Assembly (NCBI RefSeq): GCF_018130465.1
Contig: NZ_JAFCKJ010000023.1
Coordinates: 1-61,885 of the forward strand
Reading direction: 5' to 3'
DNA length: 61,885 nucleotides
Source: Bradyrhizobium canariense
GTDB lineage: Bacteria > Pseudomonadota > Alphaproteobacteria > Rhizobiales > Xanthobacteraceae
Shown here: piece by piece, positions 1 through 8,684 of the stretch
Position numbering within the stretch: the first letter of the stretch is position 1
How the letters are laid out: each line of letters begins with the position of its first letter
Program-made: the position numbers and the translations under genes
The notes under the pieces: generated by a model
Seen by the model: only the letters and a program-made list of their open reading frames with translations
What the model was told of the DNA's origin: nothing
Database searches by the model: none

Positions 1-122
1 GTCCTCCCTCGAATCTTTGCAAATCCGAAGGAATCACAGGCCCGCCAATGCCGCTCACCTTTTTTCGGTCAGGCTCTGAGGAGACCGCGAAGCGGTCGTC
101 TCGAAGGACGAGGCGCGCGAAG

Positions 123-150
123 AGGGGCAGAGCGTCACCGCTCTGCCCCT
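123..150 (-). terminator. Hairpin downstream of the caspase-like gene
   Basis: A perfect 12-bp stem (AGGGGCAGAGCG and its complement) closes a 4-base loop 27 bases past the stop of the leftward caspase-like gene. There is a short T run only on the plus-strand side, so it may also terminate a rightward transcript entering from outside the window. I see no gene in bases 1-122. Confidence 0.6.
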
Positions 151-176
151 TTGTCGTGTGTGCGCTCCGACCGCGA

Positions 177-2000
177 TCAGTGCATGAAGCCGCGGTGGTT
201 GTTGCCGCCGCTATTGCCCTGGCTCTGGTTCATCGACTGGCGGAAGTTGTTGCTGCCATTATTGCCGATCCGGTTGATCGTGTTGAACTGCGGGCGGGTG
301 TTCTGGACGTTGTTCTGGACGTTGTTCTGGACCTGCACCTTGTTCACCGGGTTGTTGTTGATCTTCACGCCGTTGTTGACGCGGATCGGGTTGTTCTGCG
401 TCTGAACAGGCTTCGCATCGACGGTCGAGCCGCCCTTGCCGACATTCACCGGCATGCTCACGATCTTGCCGGGGTTGCCGTTGGCAGTGCCGGTATTGTT
501 GGTGCCGCCATTCTGGTTGTTGTTGGTGGCAGGCAGCGTCACGATCTTGCCGATGCCGCCATTGGTGGTCGTGGTGTTGGTCGGCGCAGGCAGGGTCACG
601 ATCTTGCCCGGGGTCTGCGACGGCGTGCCGTTCTGCGGGTTGGGCTGGTTGTTGCCCGCCGGCAGGTTGACGATCTGGCCGCCATTGCCGAGCTTGCCGA
701 TGCCGTTGTTGTCGCCCGACTTCTGCACGATCGGCAAATTGCCGTTCACTTGCGCGCCGCCATTACCCTGCTGCAGCGGCATGTATTTGGGCTGGCCGAG
801 ATTGCCGATCTTGAAGGCCGGAGCGATATTCTGCGGCGCCAGGAACTTGGTCGCCTGCATCAAGGGGATCTGCTTCGGCTGCATCTGGAGCGTCAACGCG
901 ACTTGCGCATAGGGGGTGTTGCCGTAGCTGTCGTAGAAGTTCTTGTAGCCGAGGGGCGAGTTCGCGAGCACCGCCTTGTGCCAGGCCTGCGTGAGCATGA
1001 GGTTGTTGAGCAGCCAGCGGACGTGATCGCACAGCGGGTCGTGCGGATACATCGCGATGAATTCCTGATAGTACTCCGGCCGTGCCTCGGACACGACATA
1101 GTCATAGGCTTGGCGCGTCGAGCGGCTCGGCAGGTTGGAGGCCATCTGCACGACAGGCGCATTCACCGGCGCGCGGTTGGCGGCGACAGCGGTGTCGCCG
1201 AAGAAGGTGAAGTCAGACGTCAGCGACGAGCTCTCCCACGGGATCTGCGCGCCGCTGGTGGTCTGGTTCACTTCGAGGCGAACGCGCTTGAACAGCTGCT
1301 CGATCGGGACGTTGGGCTCGCGCGCGACGTTCAGGAAGGCCTGCGTGTAGGGGCTGTGGCCGCCGGTGCCGTCCTGCGCTTCTGCGCCCGGCGCGGTCGA
1401 GTAACCGACGATCGAACCGTTCGGCGCATCGACGATGGCAAGGCCGCGGCCGGCATCGTTGACGTTAGGGAAGGGGTTGTTGCGGCAGGCATCGAGGATG
1501 ACAATGCGCATGCGGCTCGGGATCGTCTCCAGCGTCGACATCACGTCGACCAGGCGGACGGAGTTGTTGACGAGTTCGGTCTGGCTTGAGACCTTGGCGT
1601 CGACGGGAACGAGGTAGTTCTCGCCGGCGAGTTGCACGCCGTGACCGGCGTAGTAGACCATCGCCACCGTGTTCGGACCGCGCGCCGACACTTTGGCGGA
1701 GAAGTCCTGCACCACGCGGAGCATGTCGTTCTGGGTCAGGTCGGTCGCGGCGACCACTTCGAACCCGGCCGAATTCAGGAACTTCGCCATCGAGTCCGCG
1801 TCATTGTCGGGGTTGGCGAGCTGCGGCGCGTTCTGGTAGTTCGAATTGCCGATCACCAGCGCTACGCGCTGTTCCGGGCCTTGCAGCGCGGTGGGGGCCG
1901 GTTCGACAGGGGCGACCTGCGCGGAAACAGGGCCGCAGGCGAAGCCGAACAGGCTTCCCAGCAGGCTAGCCGTCATCAGGAAAGGTTTTAGGCGGAACAT
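177..2000 (-). CDS. Exported caspase-family (peptidase C14) protein with Asn/Gly-rich tail
   Basis: A predicted secreted protein of 607 residues. I chose the start at 2000 because AAAGGAG lies just upstream and the protein then opens with a signal peptide (MFRLKPFLMTASLLGSLFGF, then an Ala-Gln cut site). A caspase-like p20 domain follows (about residues 40-270). It opens with RVALVIGNSNY and carries the catalytic His in YYAGHGVQL and the Cys in LDACRNNPF. A helical region follows, then a long low-complexity tail rich in Asn, Gly, Pro and Gln. The tail repeats GKIV-T/S-L/M-P several times and has a run of NNVQ units encoded by a 12-bp DNA repeat near 300-335. The family are Arg/Lys-directed or inactive caspase homologues; substrate and role are unknown. 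The gene is divergent from the RbsD/FucU gene. Confidence 0.88.
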   Translation of the reverse strand: MFRLKPFLMTASLLGSLFGFACGPVSAQVAPVEPAPTALQGPEQRVALVIGNSNYQNAPQLANPDNDADSMAKFLNSAGFEVVAATDLTQNDMLRVVQDFSAKVSARGPNTVAMVYYAGHGVQLAGENYLVPVDAKVSSQTELVNNSVRLVDVMSTLETIPSRMRIVILDACRNNPFPNVNDAGRGLAIVDAPNGSIVGYSTAPGAEAQDGTGGHSPYTQAFLNVAREPNVPIEQLFKRVRLEVNQTTSGAQIPWESSSLTSDFTFFGDTAVAANRAPVNAPVVQMASNLPSRSTRQAYDYVVSEARPEYYQEFIAMYPHDPLCDHVRWLLNNLMLTQAWHKAVLANSPLGYKNFYDSYGNTPYAQVALTLQMQPKQIPLMQATKFLAPQNIAPAFKIGNLGQPKYMPLQQGNGGAQVNGNLPIVQKSGDNNGIGKLGNGGQIVNLPAGNNQPNPQNGTPSQTPGKIVTLPAPTNTTTTNGGIGKIVTLPATNNNQNGGTNNTGTANGNPGKIVSMPVNVGKGGSTVDAKPVQTQNNPIRVNNGVKINNNPVNKVQVQNNVQNNVQNTRPQFNTINRIGNNGSNNFRQSMNQSQGNSGGNNHRGFMH

Positions 2001-2164
2001 GGCGTGCTCCTTTGGCACTGATCTCGATACGAGATTGGTTGCCGGGGAGCTTGGCCGCGTTCGAGTTTGAGGTCCGTGATCGCCATCACCATGGTAGATT
2101 GCGTGATCTGAATCACGCTTGGAACCTGCCAAGGTGGGCGCCCAATGGGAGGACAGTCCGTCAC

Positions 2165-2608
2165 ATGCTGAAATCGATCGATCCGATCCTCACGCCCGAC
2201 CTGCTCTGGCTGCTGGCTTCCATGGGCCATGGCGACGACCTCGTTTTCGTCGATGCCAATCACCCCGCGGCACGCATCGCGCAGAGCACGAATTCGCAGC
2301 GCCTGATCCAGTTGCCGGGCATGAGCATGGAGATCGCGATCCGCGCCATCATGTCGGTCTACCCGCTCGACGATTTCGATCCCGATCCGGTGCGCGTGAT
2401 GATGCCCGTCGACGATCCCGACCGCGTCCCCGACGTGCAGCGCGCGGTGCTCGCCGAGATCGAACGCGCCGTCGGCGGCCCGGTCACGCCCGGAAAACTC
2501 TCCCGGCCGGATTTTTATCGCGCGGCGGCGGCGAGCTTTGGCGTCGTGCAGGTCGGCGACAGCAGGGGTTACGGATGCTTCCTGATCAGGAAAGGTGTGA
2601 TCAGCTAG
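2165..2608 (+). CDS. RbsD/FucU family sugar mutarotase
   Basis: A 147-residue protein of the RbsD/FucU family, which interconverts pyranose or anomer forms of ribose or fucose in the cytoplasm. The N-terminal motif GHGDDLVFVDANHP holds the active-site His and Asp region. The C-terminal block GDSRGYGCFLIRKGV matches the FucU-type ending. GGGAGG lies 12 bases upstream of the ATG, which is a long spacing. No sugar transporter or kinase is adjacent, so the substrate cannot be read from context. The 3' end overlaps the convergent monooxygenase gene by 8 bases. Confidence 0.85.
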   Translation: MLKSIDPILTPDLLWLLASMGHGDDLVFVDANHPAARIAQSTNSQRLIQLPGMSMEIAIRAIMSVYPLDDFDPDPVRVMMPVDDPDRVPDVQRAVLAEIERAVGGPVTPGKLSRPDFYRAAAASFGVVQVGDSRGYGCFLIRKGVIS

Positions 2609-2930
2609 AAACGTCAGCGTGCTCGAATGGTCCGACTTCGCGGATCACCTTGCAGATCTGCAGGAATCCGCTGGAGTAGAATTCGTCATGTCCTCGCTTC
2701 ATCGTCTCGACATGTTCGGGGTGAGTGCGCCAGGCTTCGAGCGCCTCCTCCGAAGCAAAACGGAACACTGTGAGCTCCTCGCCATCGCTGGCCTTGAACG
2801 ACTTGATCGACAGAAAGCCCGGCAGCTGGCTGACGATGTCGTACATGCGCTCGCCGAGCCGGTCGTGTTCGTCGACAGAGGCGCCGTTCCGCAATTGTAG
2901 GTCGCCAATGACAATCACTTCGCCAATCAT
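2601..2930 (-). CDS. Antibiotic biosynthesis monooxygenase (ABM) domain protein
   Basis: A 109-residue single-domain protein with the ABM ferredoxin-like dimeric alpha/beta barrel pattern. The features are a central QLPGFLSIKSFKASDGEELTV segment, then FASEEALEAWRTHPEH, then a final strand. Such proteins act as small cofactor-free oxygenases or have unknown detoxifying roles. The start has a clear AAGGAA site just upstream. The gene is convergent with the mutarotase gene and overlaps its end by 8 bases. The exact substrate is unknown. Confidence 0.8.
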   Translation of the reverse strand: MIGEVIVIGDLQLRNGASVDEHDRLGERMYDIVSQLPGFLSIKSFKASDGEELTVFRFASEEALEAWRTHPEHVETMKRGHDEFYSSGFLQICKVIREVGPFEHADVSS

Positions 2931-3164
2931 GTTTCCTTAACCTTCGGTGATGGTATTTCCGTCCCCCGATCTCTTCGGTTTCGCGATTGGCTTTGTTACA
3001 TCGCGGCAGGCGAGATTGTTTTCGTGCACGGGTTGTTTCCGCTTGTGTCAATTCTTCATCGGCGAAACACCGATCGTCGGATGTCGTGCGAAATTCCCGG
3101 TTGCGATGAACTTCGCACCCGAATTTGAATGGCCTGCCGGCATCCGACTGTCTATGGTCGGTCC

Positions 3165-3524
3165 ATGTCGCGCCTTATGTGTCTATCTGTCGCTATCGTC
3201 CTGTCTCTGCTGCCGGCTACGGCTCCGGCGGAGTCCGTCAAGAAACGGCCGGCGCAAGCCTGGCATGGCTACGGCTTCCTGCCGGGCTATCGCCAGCCGC
3301 TGAGCAACAGCATTCCGCTCTATAAGCAGAAGGAAGCGATGCGGCGGATGTCGCGTAGCGACCGGCGCCATTGGTACATCGATCCGGTCCCCCAATATTA
3401 CGGCTGGGATGGTGAGTGGCGCTATTTCGGCCGGCCCGGCTTTGGCGGCGGCCGCTACAATGGCGGCAGTTTCGGGCCGTGCTGGACGCGGACGCCGATC
3501 GGCGCGGTGTGGAATTGCGGGTGA
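3165..3524 (+). CDS. Small secreted protein of unknown function
   Basis: A protein of 119 residues when started at the ATG at 3165, which places a typical signal peptide (MSRLMCLSVAIVLSLLPATA) at the N terminus. The mature part is basic and rich in Tyr, Trp, Arg and Gly, including a GRPGFGGGRYNGG stretch. Two Cys near the end (GPCWTRTPIGAVWNCG) could form a disulfide. I do not recognise a family. A longer reading from 3129 would bury the signal peptide and is less likely. An unrelated palindromic repeat begins 15 bases downstream. Confidence 0.65.
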   Translation: MSRLMCLSVAIVLSLLPATAPAESVKKRPAQAWHGYGFLPGYRQPLSNSIPLYKQKEAMRRMSRSDRRHWYIDPVPQYYGWDGEWRYFGRPGFGGGRYNGGSFGPCWTRTPIGAVWNCG

Positions 3525-3538
3525 TCGACTGAGCATCC

Positions 3539-3617
3539 GTCATTGCGAGCGTAGCAAAGCAATCCAGAGTCTTTCCGCGGTGACAGTCTGGATTGCATCG
3601 CTACGCTCGCAATGACG
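3539..3617. repeat. Palindromic repeat, family A (CGTCATTGCGAGCG arms), copy 1
   Basis: Near-perfect inverted repeat whose outer arms read CGTCATTGCGAGCG inward from both ends, with inner arms AAGCAATCCAGA and TCTGGATTGC. A second full copy lies at 34403-34482 and a half copy at 44817-44867. It lies between genes and can form a long hairpin. Confidence 0.85.
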
Positions 3618-3646
3618 TTGAGGAGAGAGTGTTTTCCTCACTCCGC

Positions 3647-3770
3647 TCTCGTGCCCCGGACGCAGCGCAGCGTCTCTTCGACCGTGCGCTGCAGAGCCGG
3701 GGTCCATGTTGCGACGGAGGCTGTGGCTTCTGGGTCCCGGCTCTGCGCTTCGCTTGTCCGGGACACCGGC
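3647..3770. repeat. Palindromic repeat, family B (GTGCCCCGGACGC arms), copy 1
   Basis: Imperfect inverted repeat running from GTGCCCCGGACGCAGCGCAG to GCTTGTCCGGGACAC, with inner blocks CTGCAGAGCCGGGGTCCA and TGGGTCCCGGCTCTGC. An inverted relative is at 45695-45828. It fills the space between family A copy 1 and the next convergent gene. Confidence 0.75.
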
Positions 3771-3784
3771 GAGTACGCCGCCCC

Positions 3785-5179
3785 TTACGAGAAGAACGCG
3801 ATCTTCTCGGCCTGGGTCATGCGGCGGATTGGCGCCATGGGATCGTTTGCGGCGGCGCGGGACCTTTGCAGGATGCCGCTGGCGAGGATGGTGGCGCCGA
3901 GTGAGGCTTCCGGGACCGGCGAGGGCATCGGCAGCGTCGTGGTCGGTGCTGCGCCGAATGTCGCAGTGGCTGCCATGGCCGGCGCCGGCTGCTCCATCAC
4001 TTCGGCGGCGGCTTCCGCAATGGCGCTGGTGAGGCGCGCAAGCGATTCCATCGCGATCGGCGCTTCCTCTACGGGCTCCTCCACGACCGATACGGCGGCC
4101 GGCTCCGGTGCGATCGGCTCCGGTATCTCGGCTGCAACGGGCGTTGCGGCCTCTGCAACCACCGGCTCCGGAATGGTCGCTGCCATCTCGACCGGCTCGA
4201 TGATCTCGTCGAACTCCGGATCAGGCGCGGCCATCTCCAGCGCGATGGCTTCGAGTATCGCTTCGTCCTCGGCTTCGGCGGCGGCATCGAGCGAAAATTC
4301 GTCCGTCACCTCGGCGAAGTCGGCGGGCGCAGCGGCCGGCTCTGCAAAAGCGGCGTCTTCAGGCGCGATCTGGCTCTCGGCGACGGCCTCCGGCTCCAGC
4401 GCGGCGTCCATCGCCTGCTCGAGAACGGAGAAGGCTTCAGCGACGCCGGCCGCTTCCATGGTTGCTTCCATGGCCGCTTCGGGCTCGATCGCCTCTGCGA
4501 TGTCCTGCGGCGCCTCCGTAAAAGCCACGGCTGCTTCGCTGGTCATCGCCGCAGGCGCGGCCTCCGCAAGCGGAGCGTCCGCCACGGACGACGGCGCGTC
4601 CTGCACCGGAGCCGGCGAGGGGCGCGCAGCCTGCGGCGGAGCGTCACCGTCGGTCTGGTCGATCCGGTCCTTGAGCAGATCGAATGCGGCCTTGAGGTCG
4701 GCGCGCGGGTCGATGGTCGAAACCTGCGCGCAGGCCGCCTCGATGGACGCGAGCTGCGAATCAATCAGGTCGCAGATTCGCCCGTCGGCGCCGATCTCGC
4801 GCCAGCGCCAGGAGATCTCCTTGATGATGCGGAGGCCGCGCGGGATCGGCGCGAGGCTCGCCTCGATCGCCGCGGGATCGAAGGCAGCGATCGCGATCGT
4901 CTCGGCTTCGCGGATCGCGTGCCGGATTGCGACCAGCGCCTCGGGCAGGCGGTCCTCGACGACGGGTTGGCGCTGTGCCGCAAGGGTTTCTTCGATTTTC
5001 GCAACCGCGTCGAGCACCATGCGGGTGTCGGCATTGCGGTTGCGCTTGGCGTATTCGCCAAGGAACCAGCGGCCGCGCGCGGTCTCCAGGAAGGCTTCGC
5101 GGATCGCGTCGTAATCCTGCTCGTTCGGCTCAGCCGCGCGGGCAGACATAGGCGAGAGGGCGAATGCTTCGTTGGCCAT
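3785..5179 (-). CDS. Unrecognised Ala/Glu/Pro-rich protein with conserved N-terminal helical domain
   Basis: A protein of 464 residues from the start used here. The first 190 residues look like an ordered helical domain, with the segments ARGRWFLGEYAKRNRNADTR and IIKEISWRWREIGADGRIC. The remaining 270 residues are low complexity and acidic, dominated by Ala, Glu, Pro and Val, and end in a short basic patch (RRMTQAEKIAFFS). I know this arrangement only from unnamed proteins of related bacteria. An ATG at 5227 would add 16 residues but would leave only 27 bases to the divergent MFS gene. The start at 5179 leaves 75 bases containing a GTTAC-A-GTAAC palindrome at 5210-5220. Confidence 0.7.
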   Translation of the reverse strand: MANEAFALSPMSARAAEPNEQDYDAIREAFLETARGRWFLGEYAKRNRNADTRMVLDAVAKIEETLAAQRQPVVEDRLPEALVAIRHAIREAETIAIAAFDPAAIEASLAPIPRGLRIIKEISWRWREIGADGRICDLIDSQLASIEAACAQVSTIDPRADLKAAFDLLKDRIDQTDGDAPPQAARPSPAPVQDAPSSVADAPLAEAAPAAMTSEAAVAFTEAPQDIAEAIEPEAAMEATMEAAGVAEAFSVLEQAMDAALEPEAVAESQIAPEDAAFAEPAAAPADFAEVTDEFSLDAAAEAEDEAILEAIALEMAAPDPEFDEIIEPVEMAATIPEPVVAEAATPVAAEIPEPIAPEPAAVSVVEEPVEEAPIAMESLARLTSAIAEAAAEVMEQPAPAMAATATFGAAPTTTLPMPSPVPEASLGATILASGILQRSRAAANDPMAPIRRMTQAEKIAFFS

Positions 5180-5254
5180 GTCAATCTCGTCGCGCAAATC
5201 ACCGCGCGTTACAGTAACGATCATCACGATATCGACCGAATCGCAATTGGTTTG

Positions 5255-6451
5255 ATGGCACCCGAATCACAAATCCCCATCGCGGTATCTCGGAAGCGGC
5301 GATTCGCCGTGAGCCTCGCCCTGTTCTACTCGGCCGTGTTCGCGGTGTCGGGTACGCATCTGCCGTTCTTTCCGGTCTGGCTGAAGGCGATCGGCATCGA
5401 CGCGGCCTGGATCGGCCTCATCAACGCGCTGCCGGCGATCACGCGCTTCACCACCCTGCCGCAGATCACCGCCTTCGCCGAAAAGCGACATGCCATTCGC
5501 GCCGGCATGATGGTGTCGGTGCTCGCGACGGCGATCGGGTTCACTGCGGTCGGATTGCAGCAGCAGCCGCTGGCGCTGTTCCTGATCTATGCGCTGACCT
5601 GCATGATGTGGACGCCGACCATGCCGCTGACCGACGCCTATGCGCTGCGTGGCGTCGCCCGCTACGGGCTCGACTACGGGCCGGTGCGGCTGTGGGGCTC
5701 GGCGGCCTTCGCAGCCGGCTCGCTCGCCTGCGGCTATCTCGTAGACCACATCGCGGCGCGCGATCTGATCTGGGTCATCGTCGCCTGGGCGATCGTTGCG
5801 GTCGCCGCCAGCCTTTTGCTGCAGCCGCTCGACGATGTCAGGCGAAGGACGACAGCGGCACACGCCAGCAAGGCGCTGCTGCGCGATGCCGGCTTCTGGG
5901 CCATCATCGTTGCGGCCGCGCTGATCCAGGGCAGTCACGTCGCGTACTATACGTTCTCGGCCATCAACTGGCAGGCCCACGGCCTCGGCGGGCTGACGAT
6001 CGCTGGCCTCTGGACGTTAGGGGTGATCGCCGAGATCGTCGTGTTCGCGCTGTCGCCGCGCTTCTCGCTGCACCCGTCCTCGCTCATGGCGATCGGGGGC
6101 GCGAGCGCGGTGGTGCGCTGGGTCGTCACCGCGCACGATCCGCCGCTCGTGCTGCTCGCGGTCGTGCAGCTCGGCCACGGCCTGACCTTCGGGATGACCA
6201 TCCTCGGCACCATGAATCTCCTGGTGCAGCGCGTGCCCTCGCATCGGATCGCGCGGGGGCAGGGCTATTACGCCGCGTGCACCGGGCTGCTGGGTGCGAC
6301 CACCTCGATCGCGTCAGGCGCGATCTACGCCCGCATCGGCGACGGGCTGTATTACGTCATGGCGGCAATGGCCGCTGCCGGCGCGCTTCTGATCTGGTCG
6401 GCGCGGCACCGGCTCAAGGCTCAGCCCCAGAGCGAAGAATCCGGCGGATAG
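5255..6451 (+). CDS. MFS transporter (MFS_1-like, PhpT/HcaT type)
   Basis: A 398-residue membrane protein with about twelve hydrophobic helices, the usual length for a single-domain major facilitator. The N terminus (residues 17-50, FYSAVFAVSGTHLPFFPVWL) has the family signature of 3-phenylpropionate or nucleoside-type permeases, with an early PFFPVWL motif. The central loop after helix 6 (DDVRRRTTAAHASKALLRD) is basic and cytoplasmic. The substrate is unknown. The start at 5255 follows a short intergenic region shared with the divergent upstream gene. The 3' end overlaps the convergent epimerase gene by 31 bases, which puts both transcripts in antisense. Confidence 0.83.
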   Translation: MAPESQIPIAVSRKRRFAVSLALFYSAVFAVSGTHLPFFPVWLKAIGIDAAWIGLINALPAITRFTTLPQITAFAEKRHAIRAGMMVSVLATAIGFTAVGLQQQPLALFLIYALTCMMWTPTMPLTDAYALRGVARYGLDYGPVRLWGSAAFAAGSLACGYLVDHIAARDLIWVIVAWAIVAVAASLLLQPLDDVRRRTTAAHASKALLRDAGFWAIIVAAALIQGSHVAYYTFSAINWQAHGLGGLTIAGLWTLGVIAEIVVFALSPRFSLHPSSLMAIGGASAVVRWVVTAHDPPLVLLAVVQLGHGLTFGMTILGTMNLLVQRVPSHRIARGQGYYAACTGLLGATTSIASGAIYARIGDGLYYVMAAMAAAGALLIWSARHRLKAQPQSEESGG

Positions 6452-7416
6452 ACCAGACTGTCGTCATAGCGCAGGCCGTGATCGCGGTCGCGCGCCAGCA
6501 GCAGCGGGCCGTCGAGATCGACGAAGCGCGCCTCCGGCGTCACCAGCATCGCCGGGGCCATCGACAGCGAGGTCGCCACCATGCAGCCGATCATGATCTC
6601 GAAGCCGAGCGCCTGCGCGGCATCGGCCATCGCCAGCGCCTCGGTGAGGCCGCCGGTCTTGTCGAGCTTGATGTTCACGGCGTCATAGCGCTCGCGGAGC
6701 GGCGCGAGCGAAGAGCGGTCGTGCACGCTCTCGTCGGCGCAGACCACGAGCGGCCGCTTGATCCGCGCCAGCGCGTCGTCCTTGCCGGCGGGCAGCGGCT
6801 GCTCGACCAGGGTGACGCCGACGGCGTCGCAGGCCGCAAGGTTGTGCTCCAGATTGGCCTCGGTCCAGGCCTCGTTGGCATCCACGATCAGTTCGGATTC
6901 AGGAGCGGCCTTGCGCACCGCGGCGATCCGCTCCCCGTCGCCGTCGCCGCCGAGCTTGATCTTGAGCAGCGGCCGGTGCGCCGCTTTGGCGGTCGCCGCC
7001 GCCATGGCCTCGGGCGTGCCCAACGAGATCGTGTAGGCCGTGGTGCGCTCGCCCGGCACCGGGCGGTCGAGCAGGCTCCAGGCCCGCAAGCCGGCCGCCT
7101 TGGCTTCCAGATCGATCAGGGCACAATCCAGGGCATTGCGGGCCGCCCCGGGCGGCATGGCGGCTTGCAAGGCCTGGCGGGTGAGGCCGCCGGCCACGGC
7201 CTCCTGCATGGCCTGGATGGCGGCAAGGGTCGCCTCGGGCGTCTCGCCATAGCGGGGATATGGCACGCATTCGCCGCGGCCGGTCAGGCCGCCCCGGCTG
7301 ACCTCGGCCACGACGGTCACGGCCTCGGTCTTGGCGCCCCGGCTGATGGTAAAACTGCCGGCGATGGGAAAGCGCTCGATTCGCGCGGCGAGAACCGGAA
7401 CTTTGCTGGAAGTCAT
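6421..7416 (-). CDS. dgcA: Dipeptide epimerase / N-acetyl-D-Glu racemase (DgcA type)
   Basis: A 331-residue enolase-superfamily enzyme of the L-Ala-D/L-Glu epimerase group, acting on muropeptide-derived dipeptides or N-acetyl-glutamate. Visible catalytic elements in order are: KIKLGG (second-strand Lys pair), VDANEAW (metal Asp), VEQPLP (metal Glu), CADESVHD (metal Asp) and NIKLDKTGG (opposite-face Lys). The N-terminal capping domain (RFPIAGSFTISRG) and C-terminal DGPLLLARDRDHG fit the group. Rhizobial relatives are usually paired with a DUF1611 partner (DgcN), which is absent here. Whether the substrate is a dipeptide or an N-acylated amino acid cannot be decided from sequence. Confidence 0.85.
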   Translation of the reverse strand: MTSSKVPVLAARIERFPIAGSFTISRGAKTEAVTVVAEVSRGGLTGRGECVPYPRYGETPEATLAAIQAMQEAVAGGLTRQALQAAMPPGAARNALDCALIDLEAKAAGLRAWSLLDRPVPGERTTAYTISLGTPEAMAAATAKAAHRPLLKIKLGGDGDGERIAAVRKAAPESELIVDANEAWTEANLEHNLAACDAVGVTLVEQPLPAGKDDALARIKRPLVVCADESVHDRSSLAPLRERYDAVNIKLDKTGGLTEALAMADAAQALGFEIMIGCMVATSLSMAPAMLVTPEARFVDLDGPLLLARDRDHGLRYDDSLVYPPDSSLWG

Positions 7417-7441
7417 TTTGAACTCTGGCGAAATCTGAACC

Positions 7442-7459
7442 TGCTAGTTACCTCTAGCA
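7442..7459. promoter_or_regulatory. Inverted repeat in divergent dgcA-mlaE promoter region
   Basis: TGCTAG-N6-CTAGCA lies 26 bases upstream of the leftward dgcA start and about 90 bases upstream of mlaE. It is a perfect 6-bp dyad in a 134-base divergent region, so it could be an operator for either gene. There is no further support. Confidence 0.3.
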
Positions 7460-7550
7460 ACTAACGTTAACCAGTCGGGGATACCTTCTCTGGGTAAGGG
7501 CGCGTGCGCAACCATCTGATTTCCTCCGCCCCTTCACGGGAGCGGATATC

Positions 7551-8684
7551 TTGAGCAGCGATCCGAAGCTGGAACGGATTGCGAAGGGCAATGCGCTGGC
7601 ACTCTGCGCTACCGGAACCTGGACCGCGAGCTTCGCGCCGGTCCTGGAGCGGATGGTGGCCGACGCCGAGAAGCTCGCAGGCGGCTCGCAAAGCGTCTTC
7701 ATCGACGTTTCCGAGGTCGCCAAGCTCGACACCTTCGGCGCCTGGCTGATCGAGCGGCTGCGCCGCAGCCTGACGCAGGGCGCCGTCGAGGCGCAGATCG
7801 CCGGCCTCTCCGCCAATTATTCGAGCCTCGTGGACGAGGTGCGGCGGGTCAGGGCGACGCCCGTCATCGACACCAGCACGATCACCATCACCGGCATGCT
7901 GGAGCAGATCGGCCGGACCGTGGCCGGTGTTGCCGGCACGGTCGCGGGCCTGATCGACATGCTCGGCGCGGTGCTCGCGGCGGGCGCGCGCACCCTGATT
8001 CACCCGCGCTCGTTCCGCCTGACCTCGACCGTGCATCATCTCGAGCAGGTCTGCTGGCGCGCGGTGCCCATCGTCGTGCTGATCACCTTCCTGATCGGCT
8101 GCATCATTGCCCAGCAGGGCATCTTCCATTTCCGCCGGTTCGGCGCCGACATCTTCGTCGTCGACATGCTCGGCGTTCTTGTGCTGCGCGAGATCGGCGT
8201 CCTGCTGGTGGCGATCATGGTCGCCGGCCGTTCCGGCAGCGCCTACACCGCCGAACTCGGCTCGATGAAGATGCGCGAAGAGATCGACGCGCTGCGCACC
8301 ATGGGCTTCGATCCGATCGAGGTGCTGGTGCTGCCGCGCATGCTGGCGCTGGTGCTGGCGCTGCCGATCCTGGCCTTCCTCGGCGCAATGGCCGCGCTCT
8401 ACGGCGGCGGTCTCGTCGCCTGGCTCTATGGCGGCGTCGATCCCGAAGCCTTCCTGCTGCGCCTGCGCGACGCCATCTCGATCGACCATTTCATCGTCGG
8501 CATCGTGAAAGCACCGGTAATGGCCGCCGTGATCGGCATCGTCGCCTGTGTCGAAGGGCTCGCCGTGCAGGGCAGCGCGGAATCGCTCGGACAGCACACG
8601 ACGGCGTCGGTGGTGAAGGGAATCTTCTTCGTCATCGTCATGGACGGTGTGTTCGCCATCTTCTTCGCCTCGATCGGGATGTGA
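7551..8684 (+). CDS. mlaE: MlaE-type ABC permease with N-terminal STAS-like domain
   Basis: Permease of a retrograde phospholipid-trafficking (Mla) or related lipid-import ABC transporter in the inner membrane. Its 377 residues comprise a STAS-like N-terminal part (about 1-105, with VFIDVSEVAKLDTFGAWLIE) and the MlaE permease domain with five or six hydrophobic helices (FRRFGADIFVVDMLGVLVLREIG and GSMKMREEIDALRTMG are typical). The start is TTG at 7551, preceded by GGGAG. In enteric bacteria the STAS subunit (MlaB) is a separate protein; here it is fused. The gene ends in a 4-base overlap with mlaF. Confidence 0.9.
   Translation: MSSDPKLERIAKGNALALCATGTWTASFAPVLERMVADAEKLAGGSQSVFIDVSEVAKLDTFGAWLIERLRRSLTQGAVEAQIAGLSANYSSLVDEVRRVRATPVIDTSTITITGMLEQIGRTVAGVAGTVAGLIDMLGAVLAAGARTLIHPRSFRLTSTVHHLEQVCWRAVPIVVLITFLIGCIIAQQGIFHFRRFGADIFVVDMLGVLVLREIGVLLVAIMVAGRSGSAYTAELGSMKMREEIDALRTMGFDPIEVLVLPRMLALVLALPILAFLGAMAALYGGGLVAWLYGGVDPEAFLLRLRDAISIDHFIVGIVKAPVMAAVIGIVACVEGLAVQGSAESLGQHTTASVVKGIFFVIVMDGVFAIFFASIGM

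Noticed and set aside
48-1589. A 513-codon plus-strand frame opposite the caspase-like gene
   Set aside because: Low-complexity His/Arg/Val content and no domain, while the minus strand encodes a signal peptide and an intact caspase domain.
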